Of a DNA stretch of 50,370 bases, positions 1-8,068 are shown one piece after another. The DNA lies in the NCBI GenBank assembly GCA_017464025.1, contig JAFUEI010000028.1, positions 1 through 50,370 of the forward strand, in the 5' to 3' direction. The DNA comes from Paludibacteraceae bacterium (GTDB lineage: Bacteria > Bacteroidota > Bacteroidia > Bacteroidales > Paludibacteraceae). Within the stretch, counting starts at the first letter, position 1; every line of letters starts with the position of its first letter. A program made the translations under genes and the position numbers. The notes under the pieces were generated by a model that ran no database searches, was not told where the DNA came from, and worked only from the letters and a program-made list of their open reading frames with translations.

Positions 1-1005
1 ACGCAGTCGGCACTCACAGGAAGCGAATACATCAGCGGATTCACCACACAGGATATCACCGACTACGACTATTCATTCAACACCCACCAACTCTACACCC
101 ACTATCGGTTCTTTTTCCCAAACGACGATATGCAGCCAGCCGTCAGCGGCAACTACGCCCTGAAGATTTATGAAGACGGCGACCCAGACAAAGCCGTTGC
201 CTACGTATGTTTCTGCGTTGTAGAGCCGATGGCTGACATAGATGTGCGCCTGCGTACCAATACCGACATCGAGCTGGCGGGGCGCTACCAACAATTGGAT
301 ATTGATGTCAGCACTGTCTCGCTCAACGTCACCAATCCTGCTGACGAACTAAAACTAATAGTGCAGCAAAACGGGCGGTTTGACAACCTAGTGTATGCCC
401 CCCGCCCCACTTATGTGGAATCCGGCCGGCTACGTTGGCTCAACTGCCGCAACCTTATTTTTGAAGGAGGCAATGAGTATCGCCACTTCGACCTCGCTTC
501 CGTATATATATACGGTCAAAACGTGGACCATATCGAATACGACCGCAACGTCTTCCACGCCTTCCTTTATCCCGATGAAACCGATGCTTCCGCCCCCTAT
601 CTCTCGGCTTTTGACAAAAACGGCCAATATGCCGTGCATGCAGAGCGCACCAACGACAGCGATTACGAGGCAGATTATATGTGGGTGCATTTTCTCCTTC
701 CCCGAAAATCACCATGGTTTGACGGTAGCATTTTCATTGGAGGAGACTTGAGCGACAATGCCTTTACCAACGGCAACCGCATGAGTTACGACAACGAGCA
801 CCAAGCCTACTATGGCTCACTCTATCTCAAACAAGGAGCTTATGATTACCAGTATTTCTTCCTCGGGAAAGGCAGCCGACAAGCCACCCTGCTACGCACA
901 GAGGGCTCTCACTGGCAGACGCAGAATGAATATACCATAATGGTCTATTACCGGCCTTTCGGAGCACGCGCCGACCGCCTTATCGGCTTCAAACGCTTGC
1001 AATGA
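1..1005 (+). CDS. DUF5103 / T9SS plug-domain protein, 3' part
   Basis: Reading frame 1 is open from the first base to the TGA at 1003-1005, giving about 334 residues; the 5' end lies outside the window. The segment around positions 130-250 (SGNYALKIYEDGD, then FCVVEPMADIDV) and the following beta-rich stretch match my recollection of DUF5103, renamed type IX secretion system plug protein domain. The C-terminal third contains HQAYYGSLYLKQGAYDYQY, typical of the second half of this family, and the protein ends in a short basic tail. The family is predicted to be exported. Flavobacterial relatives close the SprA translocon, but genomes lacking a full T9SS also carry homologues, so a role in secretion here is inference. 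It converges on rsmE, with 68 bp between the stops and no clear hairpin. Confidence 0.8.
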   Translation, partial: TQSALTGSEYISGFTTQDITDYDYSFNTHQLYTHYRFFFPNDDMQPAVSGNYALKIYEDGDPDKAVAYVCFCVVEPMADIDVRLRTNTDIELAGRYQQLDIDVSTVSLNVTNPADELKLIVQQNGRFDNLVYAPRPTYVESGRLRWLNCRNLIFEGGNEYRHFDLASVYIYGQNVDHIEYDRNVFHAFLYPDETDASAPYLSAFDKNGQYAVHAERTNDSDYEADYMWVHFLLPRKSPWFDGSIFIGGDLSDNAFTNGNRMSYDNEHQAYYGSLYLKQGAYDYQYFFLGKGSRQATLLRTEGSHWQTQNEYTIMVYYRPFGARADRLIGFKRLQ

Positions 1006-1073
1006 CCCATTGATTTCATACCCGCATGCCCCTATTTCCGCATGAACGGCACATCCCAGTTACGCAGGAGTGA

Positions 1074-1772
1074 TTACGTATTCATCAGAATGGCGGTGTG
1101 GCAAGCTACGACCCCTGCCGTCTCAGTACGGAGACGCGAATTGCCAAGCGAGACGGGCACAAAACCCAAGGCCAGAGCATCATCCACCTCCTGCTGGGAG
1201 AAATCGCCTTCCGGGCCAATCAGTATCAGGCAAGAACGGCCCTTCCTGATTTCGTCTTTCAACTCATGCTTGTCTTCCTTGTAGCAATGTGCGATGAAAC
1301 GAGTCTCTTCGTGCGCATTGCGGATGAAACTATCGTAGTCAGTCAGCGGATTCAGCCGAGGCAGATAGGGTGTGAGGCTCTGCTTGGCCGCACTGAGGAC
1401 TATCTTCTGCAAACGGTCTTCGCGAATCTGCTTGCGCTCGGAGAACCTGCAGAGAAGCGGAGTGATTTCATCAACACCTATTTCGGTGCACTTCTCCACC
1501 ATCCACTCCATGCGCTCAATATTCTTGGTTGGCGCGATAGCAATATGCAGACGGAATTTGTGAGACGGATGCTGCAGTTCGCGGGAGAGCACTTCAAACT
1601 CGCAATGCTTCGGATGCGGATTGGTGATGCGGGCTGTGTAGGTGAAGCCGCACCCGTCGGTAAGCAGAATTTCGTCTCCACGGGTATAGCGGAGTACACG
1701 CACACAATGCGCCGACTCCTCCTCGGAGAGGCAACAGGATACGGCGATATCGGGAGTATAGAAAAGATACAT
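1074..1772 (-). CDS. rsmE: 16S rRNA m3U1498 methyltransferase RsmE
   Basis: A 232-residue SPOUT-class methyltransferase expected to N3-methylate U1498 (E. coli numbering) of 16S rRNA using SAM. The N-terminal PUA-like part carries AHCVRVLRYTRGDEI and LTDGCG. The C-terminal knot region shows LIGPEGDFSQQEVDDA followed by SLGNSRLRTETAG, the SAM-binding signature of the family. Length is normal. The gene lies 36 bp after the prfA stop in the same direction and is probably the last gene of the ffh-folD-prfA transcript. No intrinsic terminator is visible between it and the convergent DUF5103 gene. Confidence 0.95.
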   Translation of the reverse strand: MYLFYTPDIAVSCCLSEEESAHCVRVLRYTRGDEILLTDGCGFTYTARITNPHPKHCEFEVLSRELQHPSHKFRLHIAIAPTKNIERMEWMVEKCTEIGVDEITPLLCRFSERKQIREDRLQKIVLSAAKQSLTPYLPRLNPLTDYDSFIRNAHEETRFIAHCYKEDKHELKDEIRKGRSCLILIGPEGDFSQQEVDDALALGFVPVSLGNSRLRTETAGVVACHTAILMNT

Positions 1773-1808
1773 GGGGAAGAGGGGAAGAGACGTTCTGAGG
1801 GTTATTGA

Positions 1809-2909
1809 CTACATTTCCTGTTCTTTGAGACGCTCTGCATTTTCGGCGACCTGCAGAGCATCAATAACGCCTTGTATATCGCCATCCATGAAGGCGGCCA
1901 AATTGTAAACCGTATAGCCTATACGGTGGTCAGTGATACGCCCCTGAGGATAGTTGTATGTACGAATCTTAGCCGATCGGTCACCGGTAGAGACCATTGT
2001 TTTGCGTCGTGCCGCGATATCATCGATATATTTCTGGTGCTCCTTGTCATATATCTGTGTCCGCAGGCGCGAAAGGGCACGCTCCTTGTTTTTGGGTTGG
2101 TCGCGCGTCTCGGTACACTCAATAAGAATTTCTTCGGTAACACCCGTATTAGGATTACGCCAAAGATAACGCAAACGAACGCCGGACTCCACCTTGTTGA
2201 CATTCTGACCGCCGGCTCCGCCGGAACGGAAAGTCTCCCAACGAATTTCCCCTTCATTGATTTGCACCTCGAATTCATCGGCTTCCGGCAGTACCGCCAC
2301 GGTGGCAGCACTGGTATGGATACGCCCCTGCGTCTCCGTGACCGGCACACGTTGTACACGATGAACTCCACTCTCATACTTGAGAGTGCCATATACATTC
2401 TGCCCCGTAACGTTGAAAATAATCTCTTTATAGCCGCCGGCGGCTCCCTCGGTGAAGGACGAGACGGTCTGTTGCCAACCCTTGAGTTCGATATACTTGC
2501 TGTACATCCGATAGAGATCCCCTGCAAAGAGAGCAGCCTCGTCTCCTCCAGTGCCACTTCTGATTTCCATCACGACATTCTTGCCGTCTTCCGGATCAGC
2601 CGGCAGAAGCATCAGTTTCAGGTCTTCCTCCAAGGAAGGAATCTGCGGTTCCAGTTCGTCTATCTCCGCCTTGGCCATCTCACGGAGTTCCGGATCTTGT
2701 TCGTTGAAATAAAGTTGGCGGGCCTCCTCAAGATGCGAAAGAGCCGTCTTATAAGCTCCGGCAGCATGTAACACACGCTCCAAATCGTGATATTCGCGAT
2801 TGAGACGCACGTAACGCTGCTGGTCTGCGATGACAGCAGGGTCGGTTATGAGTAATCCCACCTCATGGAATTTGGCCTCCAAGCCGTCTATCCTGTCCAA
2901 TATGCTCAT
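1809..2909 (-). CDS. prfA: Peptide chain release factor 1
   Basis: A 366-residue class I release factor. The GGQ motif that triggers peptidyl-tRNA hydrolysis is at about residues 233-235 (RSGGAGGQNVNKVESG). The codon-recognition tripeptide at about 189-191 is PVT, the PxT type that marks RF1 (reads UAA and UAG) rather than the SPF type of RF2. The N-terminal helical domain is complete. The start ATG overlaps the stop of the upstream 205-aa gene in an ATGA (2906-2909), which implies translational coupling. rsmE follows after 36 bp. Confidence 0.97.
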   Translation of the reverse strand: MSILDRIDGLEAKFHEVGLLITDPAVIADQQRYVRLNREYHDLERVLHAAGAYKTALSHLEEARQLYFNEQDPELREMAKAEIDELEPQIPSLEEDLKLMLLPADPEDGKNVVMEIRSGTGGDEAALFAGDLYRMYSKYIELKGWQQTVSSFTEGAAGGYKEIIFNVTGQNVYGTLKYESGVHRVQRVPVTETQGRIHTSAATVAVLPEADEFEVQINEGEIRWETFRSGGAGGQNVNKVESGVRLRYLWRNPNTGVTEEILIECTETRDQPKNKERALSRLRTQIYDKEHQKYIDDIAARRKTMVSTGDRSAKIRTYNYPQGRITDHRIGYTVYNLAAFMDGDIQGVIDALQVAENAERLKEQEM

Positions 2910-3523
2910 GGTTGGAGTTCTTTGTAATGTCCTGTTACTATACCTGTTTCAGCTTTCTCACAGAGATTGTTGACAATTTGTTGTAACCGCCATTCCAACA
3001 CGTCACGATAAACCTTACGGGAAACAAAGATATTAAAGAACCAACCGAAACGCACATTGAGGTCAAGTGTGAGGACATGCAGATTCTCATCCAACGGCTT
3101 GACGTGGAAGGTGGCATTGGCCATCTTGAGCAAACTGCCCGAATAGTCGATATCCACCCGTGCATGACGCACACCATCCGTCACTGTATCCGTCAGCAGG
3201 CTGGAAATCTTGATATTCTTGAAAGTGCGCAATCCTGGAACTTTTACATCCACAATGATATATCCGTAATGAAGGGCCGGGTCATAGTAGGTATCCTTAT
3301 AGACAATAGCTATAGCATCTTTCTCAGCATCACCTTTGTCTTCCGTACCGAGAAAAGCCCACGTACCTAGACGATTGATATCGGTCTGCATGTCATAGAT
3401 AAAATCGTCCACCACCTGATAAACCGCCTTACGAGAGGCATTGACAGACTCCTCACATTCACTATGATAGGTAGAATGCTGGTAGGTCGTAAAGACAGAA
3501 AGAATAATAAGCAGAAGATTCAT
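2906..3523 (-). CDS. Unrecognised 205-aa exported protein, SRPBCC-like
   Basis: I do not recognise this protein by name. It starts with a short hydrophobic segment (MNLLLIILSVFTTYQ) that could be a signal peptide or anchor. The rest is rich in predicted beta strands with a C-terminal amphipathic helix (VLEWRLQQIVNNL), an arrangement reminiscent of SRPBCC/Bet v1-like folds; that is inference from pattern only. There is no obvious catalytic motif. It lies 35 bp downstream of folD and its TGA overlaps the prfA ATG by 4 bp, so it is co-transcribed and translationally coupled with release factor 1. Nothing in the sequence ties it to translation. Confidence 0.7.
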   Translation of the reverse strand: MNLLLIILSVFTTYQHSTYHSECEESVNASRKAVYQVVDDFIYDMQTDINRLGTWAFLGTEDKGDAEKDAIAIVYKDTYYDPALHYGYIIVDVKVPGLRTFKNIKISSLLTDTVTDGVRHARVDIDYSGSLLKMANATFHVKPLDENLHVLTLDLNVRFGWFFNIFVSRKVYRDVLEWRLQQIVNNLCEKAETGIVTGHYKELQP

Positions 3524-3558
3524 GGTTGTATGGATGAGAGAGTTATTGTATTCAGGAT

Positions 3559-4461
3559 TTATTTATTCAGACGTGCCTGTAGAGTGTTTTGCAGAAGCGA
3601 AACAATAGTCATCGGTCCCACTCCGCCGGGCACCGGCGTGATATAGGAACATTTGGGAGCAACTTCTTTGAAATCGACATCTCCGACAAGACGATATCCC
3701 CGCGGGGCAACTGCATCCTCTATACGGTTGATTCCCACATCAATCACCACGGTTCCCTCGCGCACCATATCGGCCGTAATCAAAGCAGGCTGTCCTACGG
3801 CCACGATAAGTATATCAGCCGTCAGACAAATATCTTTCAGGTTGCGGGTCTTGCTATGGCAAAGAGTGACCGTGGCATCGCCCAAAGCAGCAGCACTCAT
3901 CTTTGGAAGCGAAAGATAGGGTTTCTGCATAAGAAGCATAGCCATCGGTTTGCCAACGATATTACTGCGCCCGACCACCACTACATGACGGCCTTCCGTA
4001 GGAATATGATAACGCGACAGCAGTTCGCGAATACCTTTGGGTGTAGCGCTGACAAGCGACGGCTGTCCGAGAGCAGTAAGTCCTACGTTGTGAGGATGCA
4101 AGCCATCAACATCCTTATGCCAGTCGATAGCCTGGGTGATGCGGCTTTCAGAGATATGGTCCGGCAAAGGCAATTGCACGATAAAACCGTCGATTTCATC
4201 ATCCCGATTGAGGCGCTCCACCGTTTGTAACAACTGCTGCTCAGTTATGTCGGCTTCAAGCGCCACCTTGTCGGCAAGGAAGCCTACTTCACGGCACGCC
4301 TTGAGTTTGTTCTCCACATAGGTCTCCGAGGCAGGATTATGTCCGACAATTACTACTGCCAGATGGGGAGGGCGCATGCCTTGGCGAAGCATGGAGTCCA
4401 CCTCACGCTTCAGTTCCAAACGGATATCAGCCGCTGTCTGCTTGCCGTCAATCAGAGTCAT
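3559..4461 (-). CDS. folD: Bifunctional methylene-THF dehydrogenase/cyclohydrolase
   Basis: FolD interconverts 5,10-methylene-THF and 10-formyl-THF (NADP-dependent dehydrogenase plus cyclohydrolase). I chose the ATG at 4461 (MTLIDGKQTAADI) rather than an in-frame ATG nine codons upstream, because family members begin at this point; it gives 300 residues. Visible signatures are YVENKLKACREVGF with the catalytic Lys, QLPLPDHI, DVDGLHPHN, VVVGRSNIVGKPMA (nucleotide-binding loop) and the C-terminal TPVPGGVGPMT. It lies 48 bp after ffh on the same strand, and the small gap suggests one operon. Confidence 0.96.
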   Translation of the reverse strand: MTLIDGKQTAADIRLELKREVDSMLRQGMRPPHLAVVIVGHNPASETYVENKLKACREVGFLADKVALEADITEQQLLQTVERLNRDDEIDGFIVQLPLPDHISESRITQAIDWHKDVDGLHPHNVGLTALGQPSLVSATPKGIRELLSRYHIPTEGRHVVVVGRSNIVGKPMAMLLMQKPYLSLPKMSAAALGDATVTLCHSKTRNLKDICLTADILIVAVGQPALITADMVREGTVVIDVGINRIEDAVAPRGYRLVGDVDFKEVAPKCSYITPVPGGVGPMTIVSLLQNTLQARLNK

Positions 4462-4509
4462 ATACACTAACTGGAATGGGCTGGCCACAGAACCTGCCCT
4501 TAGGAATCA

Positions 4510-5808
4510 TCATTTAAACTTGCGCTTTTGTACCATACGCATCATCTTGCCCGTCTGCTCAAACTGTTTGAGGAAGCGGTTCAGTTCGACAATACTGCGG
4601 CCCGATCCTTTAGCTATACGTTGCTTGCGCGATCCGTTGAGCAAGGACGGATTGGCACGCTCGGCAGGTGTCATGGAATTGATGATAGCCTCAATAGGTT
4701 TGAAGGCATCATCGCTGATTTCAACACCTTTGAGGACCTTGTCCATACCGGGAATCATCCCCATCAAATCCTTGACATTACCCATCTTCTTTATCTGCTG
4801 CAACTGCGACAGGAAATCGTTGAAATCAAACTGATTGTGCGCTATCTTCTTGCTGATGCGGCGGGCTTCCTGCTCATCGTATTGTTCTTGGGCACGCTCC
4901 ACCAGACTGACCACATCACCCATACCCAGAATACGGTCGGCCATACGGGCAGGATGGAACACGTCAAGCGCATCCATCTTCTCACCGGTAGAGATAAACT
5001 TGATCGGCTTCTGTACGACACTGCGAATAGAAAGCGCCGCACCGCCGCGGGCATCACCGTCAAGTTTGGTGAGCACCACGCCGTCGAAGTCAATGCGGTC
5101 GTTAAACTCCTTAGCTGTATTGACAGCATCCTGACCTGTCATGGCATCCACCACAAAGAGCGTCTCCTGCGGTTGGACCGCATCTTTCACGGCCTCTATT
5201 TCGTCCATCATTGCTTCGTCCACAGCCAAGCGGCCGGCCGTATCAATGATAACCACATCGTATCCGTACATTTTGGCGCGCTCTATTGCCTTTTGTGCCT
5301 TGCGCACCGGATTCTGCTCGGTTTCATCGGTAAAAACCTCCACTCCGATTTGCTCACCCAATACGCGTATCTGCTCGATAGCAGCAGGGCGGTACACATC
5401 ACAAGCAACCAGCATCACCTTTTTACCTGTTTTGGTCTTGAGACGATTGGCCAGTTTGCCAGCAAATGTAGTCTTACCGGAGCCTTGCAAACCAGCCAGC
5501 AGTACGACTGCCGGATTGCCTTTGAGATTGATGTCTTCGGCCTCTCCCCCCATCAAAGCGGCCAACTCATCGTGAGTTATCTTGACCAGCAACTGGCCGG
5601 GACGAATGGCTCCCAGCACATTCTGACCGATTGCTTTTTCTTTGACGGAATCGGTAAACGACTTTGCCGTTTTATAGTTGACATCCGCTTCCAGCAAGGC
5701 CTTGCGGATATCCTTCATTGTCTCTGCCACATTGATTTCGGTAATGCGGCCTTCGCCCTTCAGAATCTTGAACGAACGTTCCAGTCTTTCAGATAGATTA
5801 TCAAACAT
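4510..5808 (-). CDS. ffh: Signal recognition particle protein Ffh
   Basis: SRP54 GTPase that binds 4.5S RNA and signal sequences and delivers nascent chains to FtsY at the membrane. The 432 residues cover the N domain (1-95), the G domain with P-loop GLQGSGKTT (about 106-114), DTAGRLA and TKLDGDARGG, and the methionine-rich M domain (about 310-432) with GMGDVVSL, GMIPGM and GSGRSI. The protein ends in a basic tail. It is the first gene of the leftward group and has a good promoter at 5894-5925, which leaves a leader of about 80 nt. Confidence 0.97.
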   Translation of the reverse strand: MFDNLSERLERSFKILKGEGRITEINVAETMKDIRKALLEADVNYKTAKSFTDSVKEKAIGQNVLGAIRPGQLLVKITHDELAALMGGEAEDINLKGNPAVVLLAGLQGSGKTTFAGKLANRLKTKTGKKVMLVACDVYRPAAIEQIRVLGEQIGVEVFTDETEQNPVRKAQKAIERAKMYGYDVVIIDTAGRLAVDEAMMDEIEAVKDAVQPQETLFVVDAMTGQDAVNTAKEFNDRIDFDGVVLTKLDGDARGGAALSIRSVVQKPIKFISTGEKMDALDVFHPARMADRILGMGDVVSLVERAQEQYDEQEARRISKKIAHNQFDFNDFLSQLQQIKKMGNVKDLMGMIPGMDKVLKGVEISDDAFKPIEAIINSMTPAERANPSLLNGSRKQRIAKGSGRSIVELNRFLKQFEQTGKMMRMVQKRKFK

Positions 5809-5893
5809 AGTATGTATTGATTTACTCGGTTGTTATCATGTTATCATTCCCTGTTTGCCTCTGCAAAATTGTCATTGCAATGCAAATAGCGTA

Positions 5894-5925
5894 CAAAGAT
5901 ACTACAAATTCCGCACATGAGCAAC
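5894..5925 (-). promoter_or_regulatory. Bacteroidetes-type promoter for ffh operon
   Basis: On the minus strand GTTG (5922-5925), a 20-nt spacer and TATCTTTG (5894-5901) match the TTTG / TAnnTTTG pattern. The predicted start site is near 5888. Confidence 0.65.
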
Positions 5926-6110
5926 TTTCACCTTCATTTAACGTTGAATGCGGCGAAGTCGGCCACGGAGCAGAAGGTCGAAAGTCTGACTCCAAAACTT
6001 TCACCAAATAATTTTACCCCAAAATAAAGGATTTTGCCCCTATATTGAGCAATTTTAGACACGAAACAGACAGCAAGACCTTAATCAGAGAAAGACAAAT
6101 GTTTTTTTAG
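5926..6110. other. Intergenic remainder between ffh and fadD-like gene
   Basis: The divergent gap from 5809 to 6193 is 385 bp. Apart from the two promoters annotated here I see no gene, repeat or RNA structure in 5926-6110. It becomes AT-rich toward the right side. Confidence 0.5.
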
Positions 6111-6118
6111 TATTTTTG
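6111..6118 (+). promoter_or_regulatory. -7 box for the acyl-CoA synthetase gene
   Basis: TATTTTTG matches TAnnTTTG. No TTTG lies at the expected upstream spacing, so the site is weaker than others in the window. Transcription from about 6125 would exclude the in-frame ATG at 6116 as the start codon. Confidence 0.45.
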
Positions 6119-6193
6119 CACAAAATTTGCAGGATGAAGTTGATGGAGAAACCGACAACGAATATTCATAACAACAAAAAACAATATAGAAAA

Positions 6194-7840
6194 ATGGCAA
6201 CACCAACAAGACATTTCTTCGACTATTTCAACGAGCGCATTCCGCAGAATTGGAACGAACCGGCGCTCACCGACTACGATGGTGACAAGAGCTATACTTT
6301 TGGCGAGATGGCCGCCAAGATGGCGAAACTGCAACTGCTGCTGGATGCCGCAGGCATCAAGAAAGGTGACAAAGTGGCTATCTGCTCTAAAAACTGCGCT
6401 AACTGGGCAGTCTCCTTCCTGAGCATCGCTGCCAATCGCGGCGTGATTGTCTCGATAATGGACGCCTTCATAGGTCACGACATAGAAAAACTGGTCAACC
6501 ACTCGGATGCAAAGGCTGTGTTTGCCGGCGAGAGCGTATGGAAACGGATTGATATCAGCACCATGCCTGCCGTGCAGTTGGTACTCTCCACCAACGACTT
6601 CGAGCTACTATATGCCAAAGACAAGCAGCAGGAAGAGGCCTATAAACAGGCTGACCAATTGTTTGCAGAACGCTACCCGCAAGGCTACAGCAAAAAAGAC
6701 GTCTGCTTCCCGACCGACAATCTGGACGAGCTGATGATTATCAATTACACCTCGGGGACGACCAGTGAACCCAAGGGAGCAATGCTGAGTTACCGCAACA
6801 TCTCGGCCAATGTACATTACTCACAGGAAACGATACCGAATCATGCCGGATGGAGCGAAGTGTGCATGCTACCGCTGGCCCACATGTTCGGCATGAGCAT
6901 CGAATTCCTGTATCAGGTGGCCGGCGGATGCCACGTATATTTCCTTAGCAAGACACCCTCCCCTACCGTGCTGATGCGCGCCTATGCAGAGACGCACCCG
7001 TATATGATTCTTACCGTGCCCCTTGTGCTGGAGAAGATATTCAAAGCGAAAATATTCCCTGCCTTGGAGAAGCCGGTAGTGAAACTGCTATGGAACACCC
7101 CCTTGCTGTGCAAGATTGTAGAGAAGAAAATCTACAGCCAGTTGATGAATGCCTTTGGCGGCAACCTGAAATGGCTTATTACAGGCGGCGCTGCCATCAA
7201 TGCAGAGGTGGAGCGCGTATTCCGCCGCATCAAATTCCCGTTTGTAGTAGGCTACGGCATGACGGAGGCAGGACCTCTGATCTGCTATGACGAATGGTGG
7301 GATGAAGTGCAAGGCTGCTGCGGCAAGTGCGTAACACGCAACGAGCTGAAGATAGACTCGCCCGATCCCGAACATATTGTCGGCGAGATATTGTTCCGCG
7401 GCGAACATGTGATGATGGGTTATTATAAGAACGAAGAGGCCACCCAAGCTGCCATCGACAAAGACGGCTGGCTGCACACCGGCGACCTCGGTACGATTGA
7501 CAAGGAAGGACACCTCTTCATACGCGGCCGCTCAAAAGCGATGATATTGTCAAGCAACGGACAAAACATCTATCCGGAAGAACTGGAAGACAAAATCAAC
7601 AATATGCCGGGTGTGACGGAATCGGTTGTTGTAAGCCGCGAAGGCAAACTGGTGGCATTGGTATATGCCGATGAGAAATATCCGTTGCAGGGCAAGACCA
7701 TGCAACAACTGATGGAAGAAAACCGCAAGAAGCTAAACAGCGTATTCCCCCACTACTCGCAACTGAGCGAAATTGAGTTAGTGGACAAAGAGTTTGAGAA
7801 GACGCCCAAACGCAGCATCCGGCGCTTCCTCTACAAATAA
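6194..7840 (+). CDS. Long-chain acyl-CoA synthetase (AMP-forming)
   Basis: A 548-residue ANL-superfamily enzyme that should adenylate a fatty or other carboxylic acid and transfer it to CoA. The start at 6194 (MATPTRHFFDYF) is preferred to in-frame ATGs at 6116, 6134 and 6143, because the family begins here and 6116 sits inside the promoter box. Motifs: P-loop YTSGTTSEPKG (about 185-195; the family usually has TG where this has TS), GYGMTEAGP, GWLHTGDLG, RGRSKAMILSSNGQNIYPEE and a C-terminal KTPKRSIRRFLYK carrying the catalytic Lys. It is monocistronic, with a strong terminator 20 bp after the stop. Substrate chain length cannot be read from the sequence. Confidence 0.9.
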   Translation: MATPTRHFFDYFNERIPQNWNEPALTDYDGDKSYTFGEMAAKMAKLQLLLDAAGIKKGDKVAICSKNCANWAVSFLSIAANRGVIVSIMDAFIGHDIEKLVNHSDAKAVFAGESVWKRIDISTMPAVQLVLSTNDFELLYAKDKQQEEAYKQADQLFAERYPQGYSKKDVCFPTDNLDELMIINYTSGTTSEPKGAMLSYRNISANVHYSQETIPNHAGWSEVCMLPLAHMFGMSIEFLYQVAGGCHVYFLSKTPSPTVLMRAYAETHPYMILTVPLVLEKIFKAKIFPALEKPVVKLLWNTPLLCKIVEKKIYSQLMNAFGGNLKWLITGGAAINAEVERVFRRIKFPFVVGYGMTEAGPLICYDEWWDEVQGCCGKCVTRNELKIDSPDPEHIVGEILFRGEHVMMGYYKNEEATQAAIDKDGWLHTGDLGTIDKEGHLFIRGRSKAMILSSNGQNIYPEELEDKINNMPGVTESVVVSREGKLVALVYADEKYPLQGKTMQQLMEENRKKLNSVFPHYSQLSEIELVDKEFEKTPKRSIRRFLYK

Positions 7841-7861
7841 CATCCATCGTTATACAATCAC

Positions 7862-7889
7862 AAACGGCAGACTTTATGGTCTGCCGTTT
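7862..7889 (+). terminator. Intrinsic terminator after the synthetase gene
   Basis: Perfect 11-bp stem AAACGGCAGAC (7862-7872) / GTCTGCCGTTT (7879-7889) with a 6-nt loop and trailing T residues. It may also stop the leftward tRNA transcript. Confidence 0.88.
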
Positions 7890-7915
7890 TGCTTTATCCT
7901 ATGTTGTCCTGTAAG

Positions 7916-7988
7916 TGGAGCATAGCGGACTCGAACCGCCTACCTCAACAATGCGAATGTTGCGCTCTACCAGATGAGCTAATGCCCC
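7916..7988 (-). tRNA. tRNA-Ala (anticodon CGC)
   Basis: The minus strand folds into a complete 73-nt cloverleaf: acceptor GGGGCAT / ATGCTCC with discriminator A73, D-stem GCTC/GAGC, anticodon stem CAACA/TGTTG with loop TTCGCAT, T-stem GGCGG/CCGCT with loop TTCGAGT. The anticodon, at forward positions 7953-7955, reads CGC and decodes GCG. The G3:U70 wobble pair, the main identity element for alanyl-tRNA synthetase, is present and agrees with the anticodon. CCA is not encoded. Confidence 0.95.
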
Positions 7989-8005
7989 TTATGGAATTGC
8001 GGGTG

Positions 8006-8037
8006 CAAAGGTACAGCAAAAAAAGGAAACGTGCAAA
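8006..8037 (-). promoter_or_regulatory. Promoter of the tRNA-Ala gene
   Basis: TTTG (8034-8037), a 20-nt spacer and TACCTTTG (8006-8013) on the minus strand give an exact match to the Bacteroidetes consensus. The predicted start is about 12 nt before the mature tRNA 5' end. Confidence 0.8.
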
Positions 8038-8068
8038 TGTTTTTTTGAAAAGGCCGCGCGTACACAGG

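Noticed and set aside
4528-5796. A 422-codon plus-strand frame opposite ffh
   Set aside because: Antisense shadow, ffh is unambiguous.
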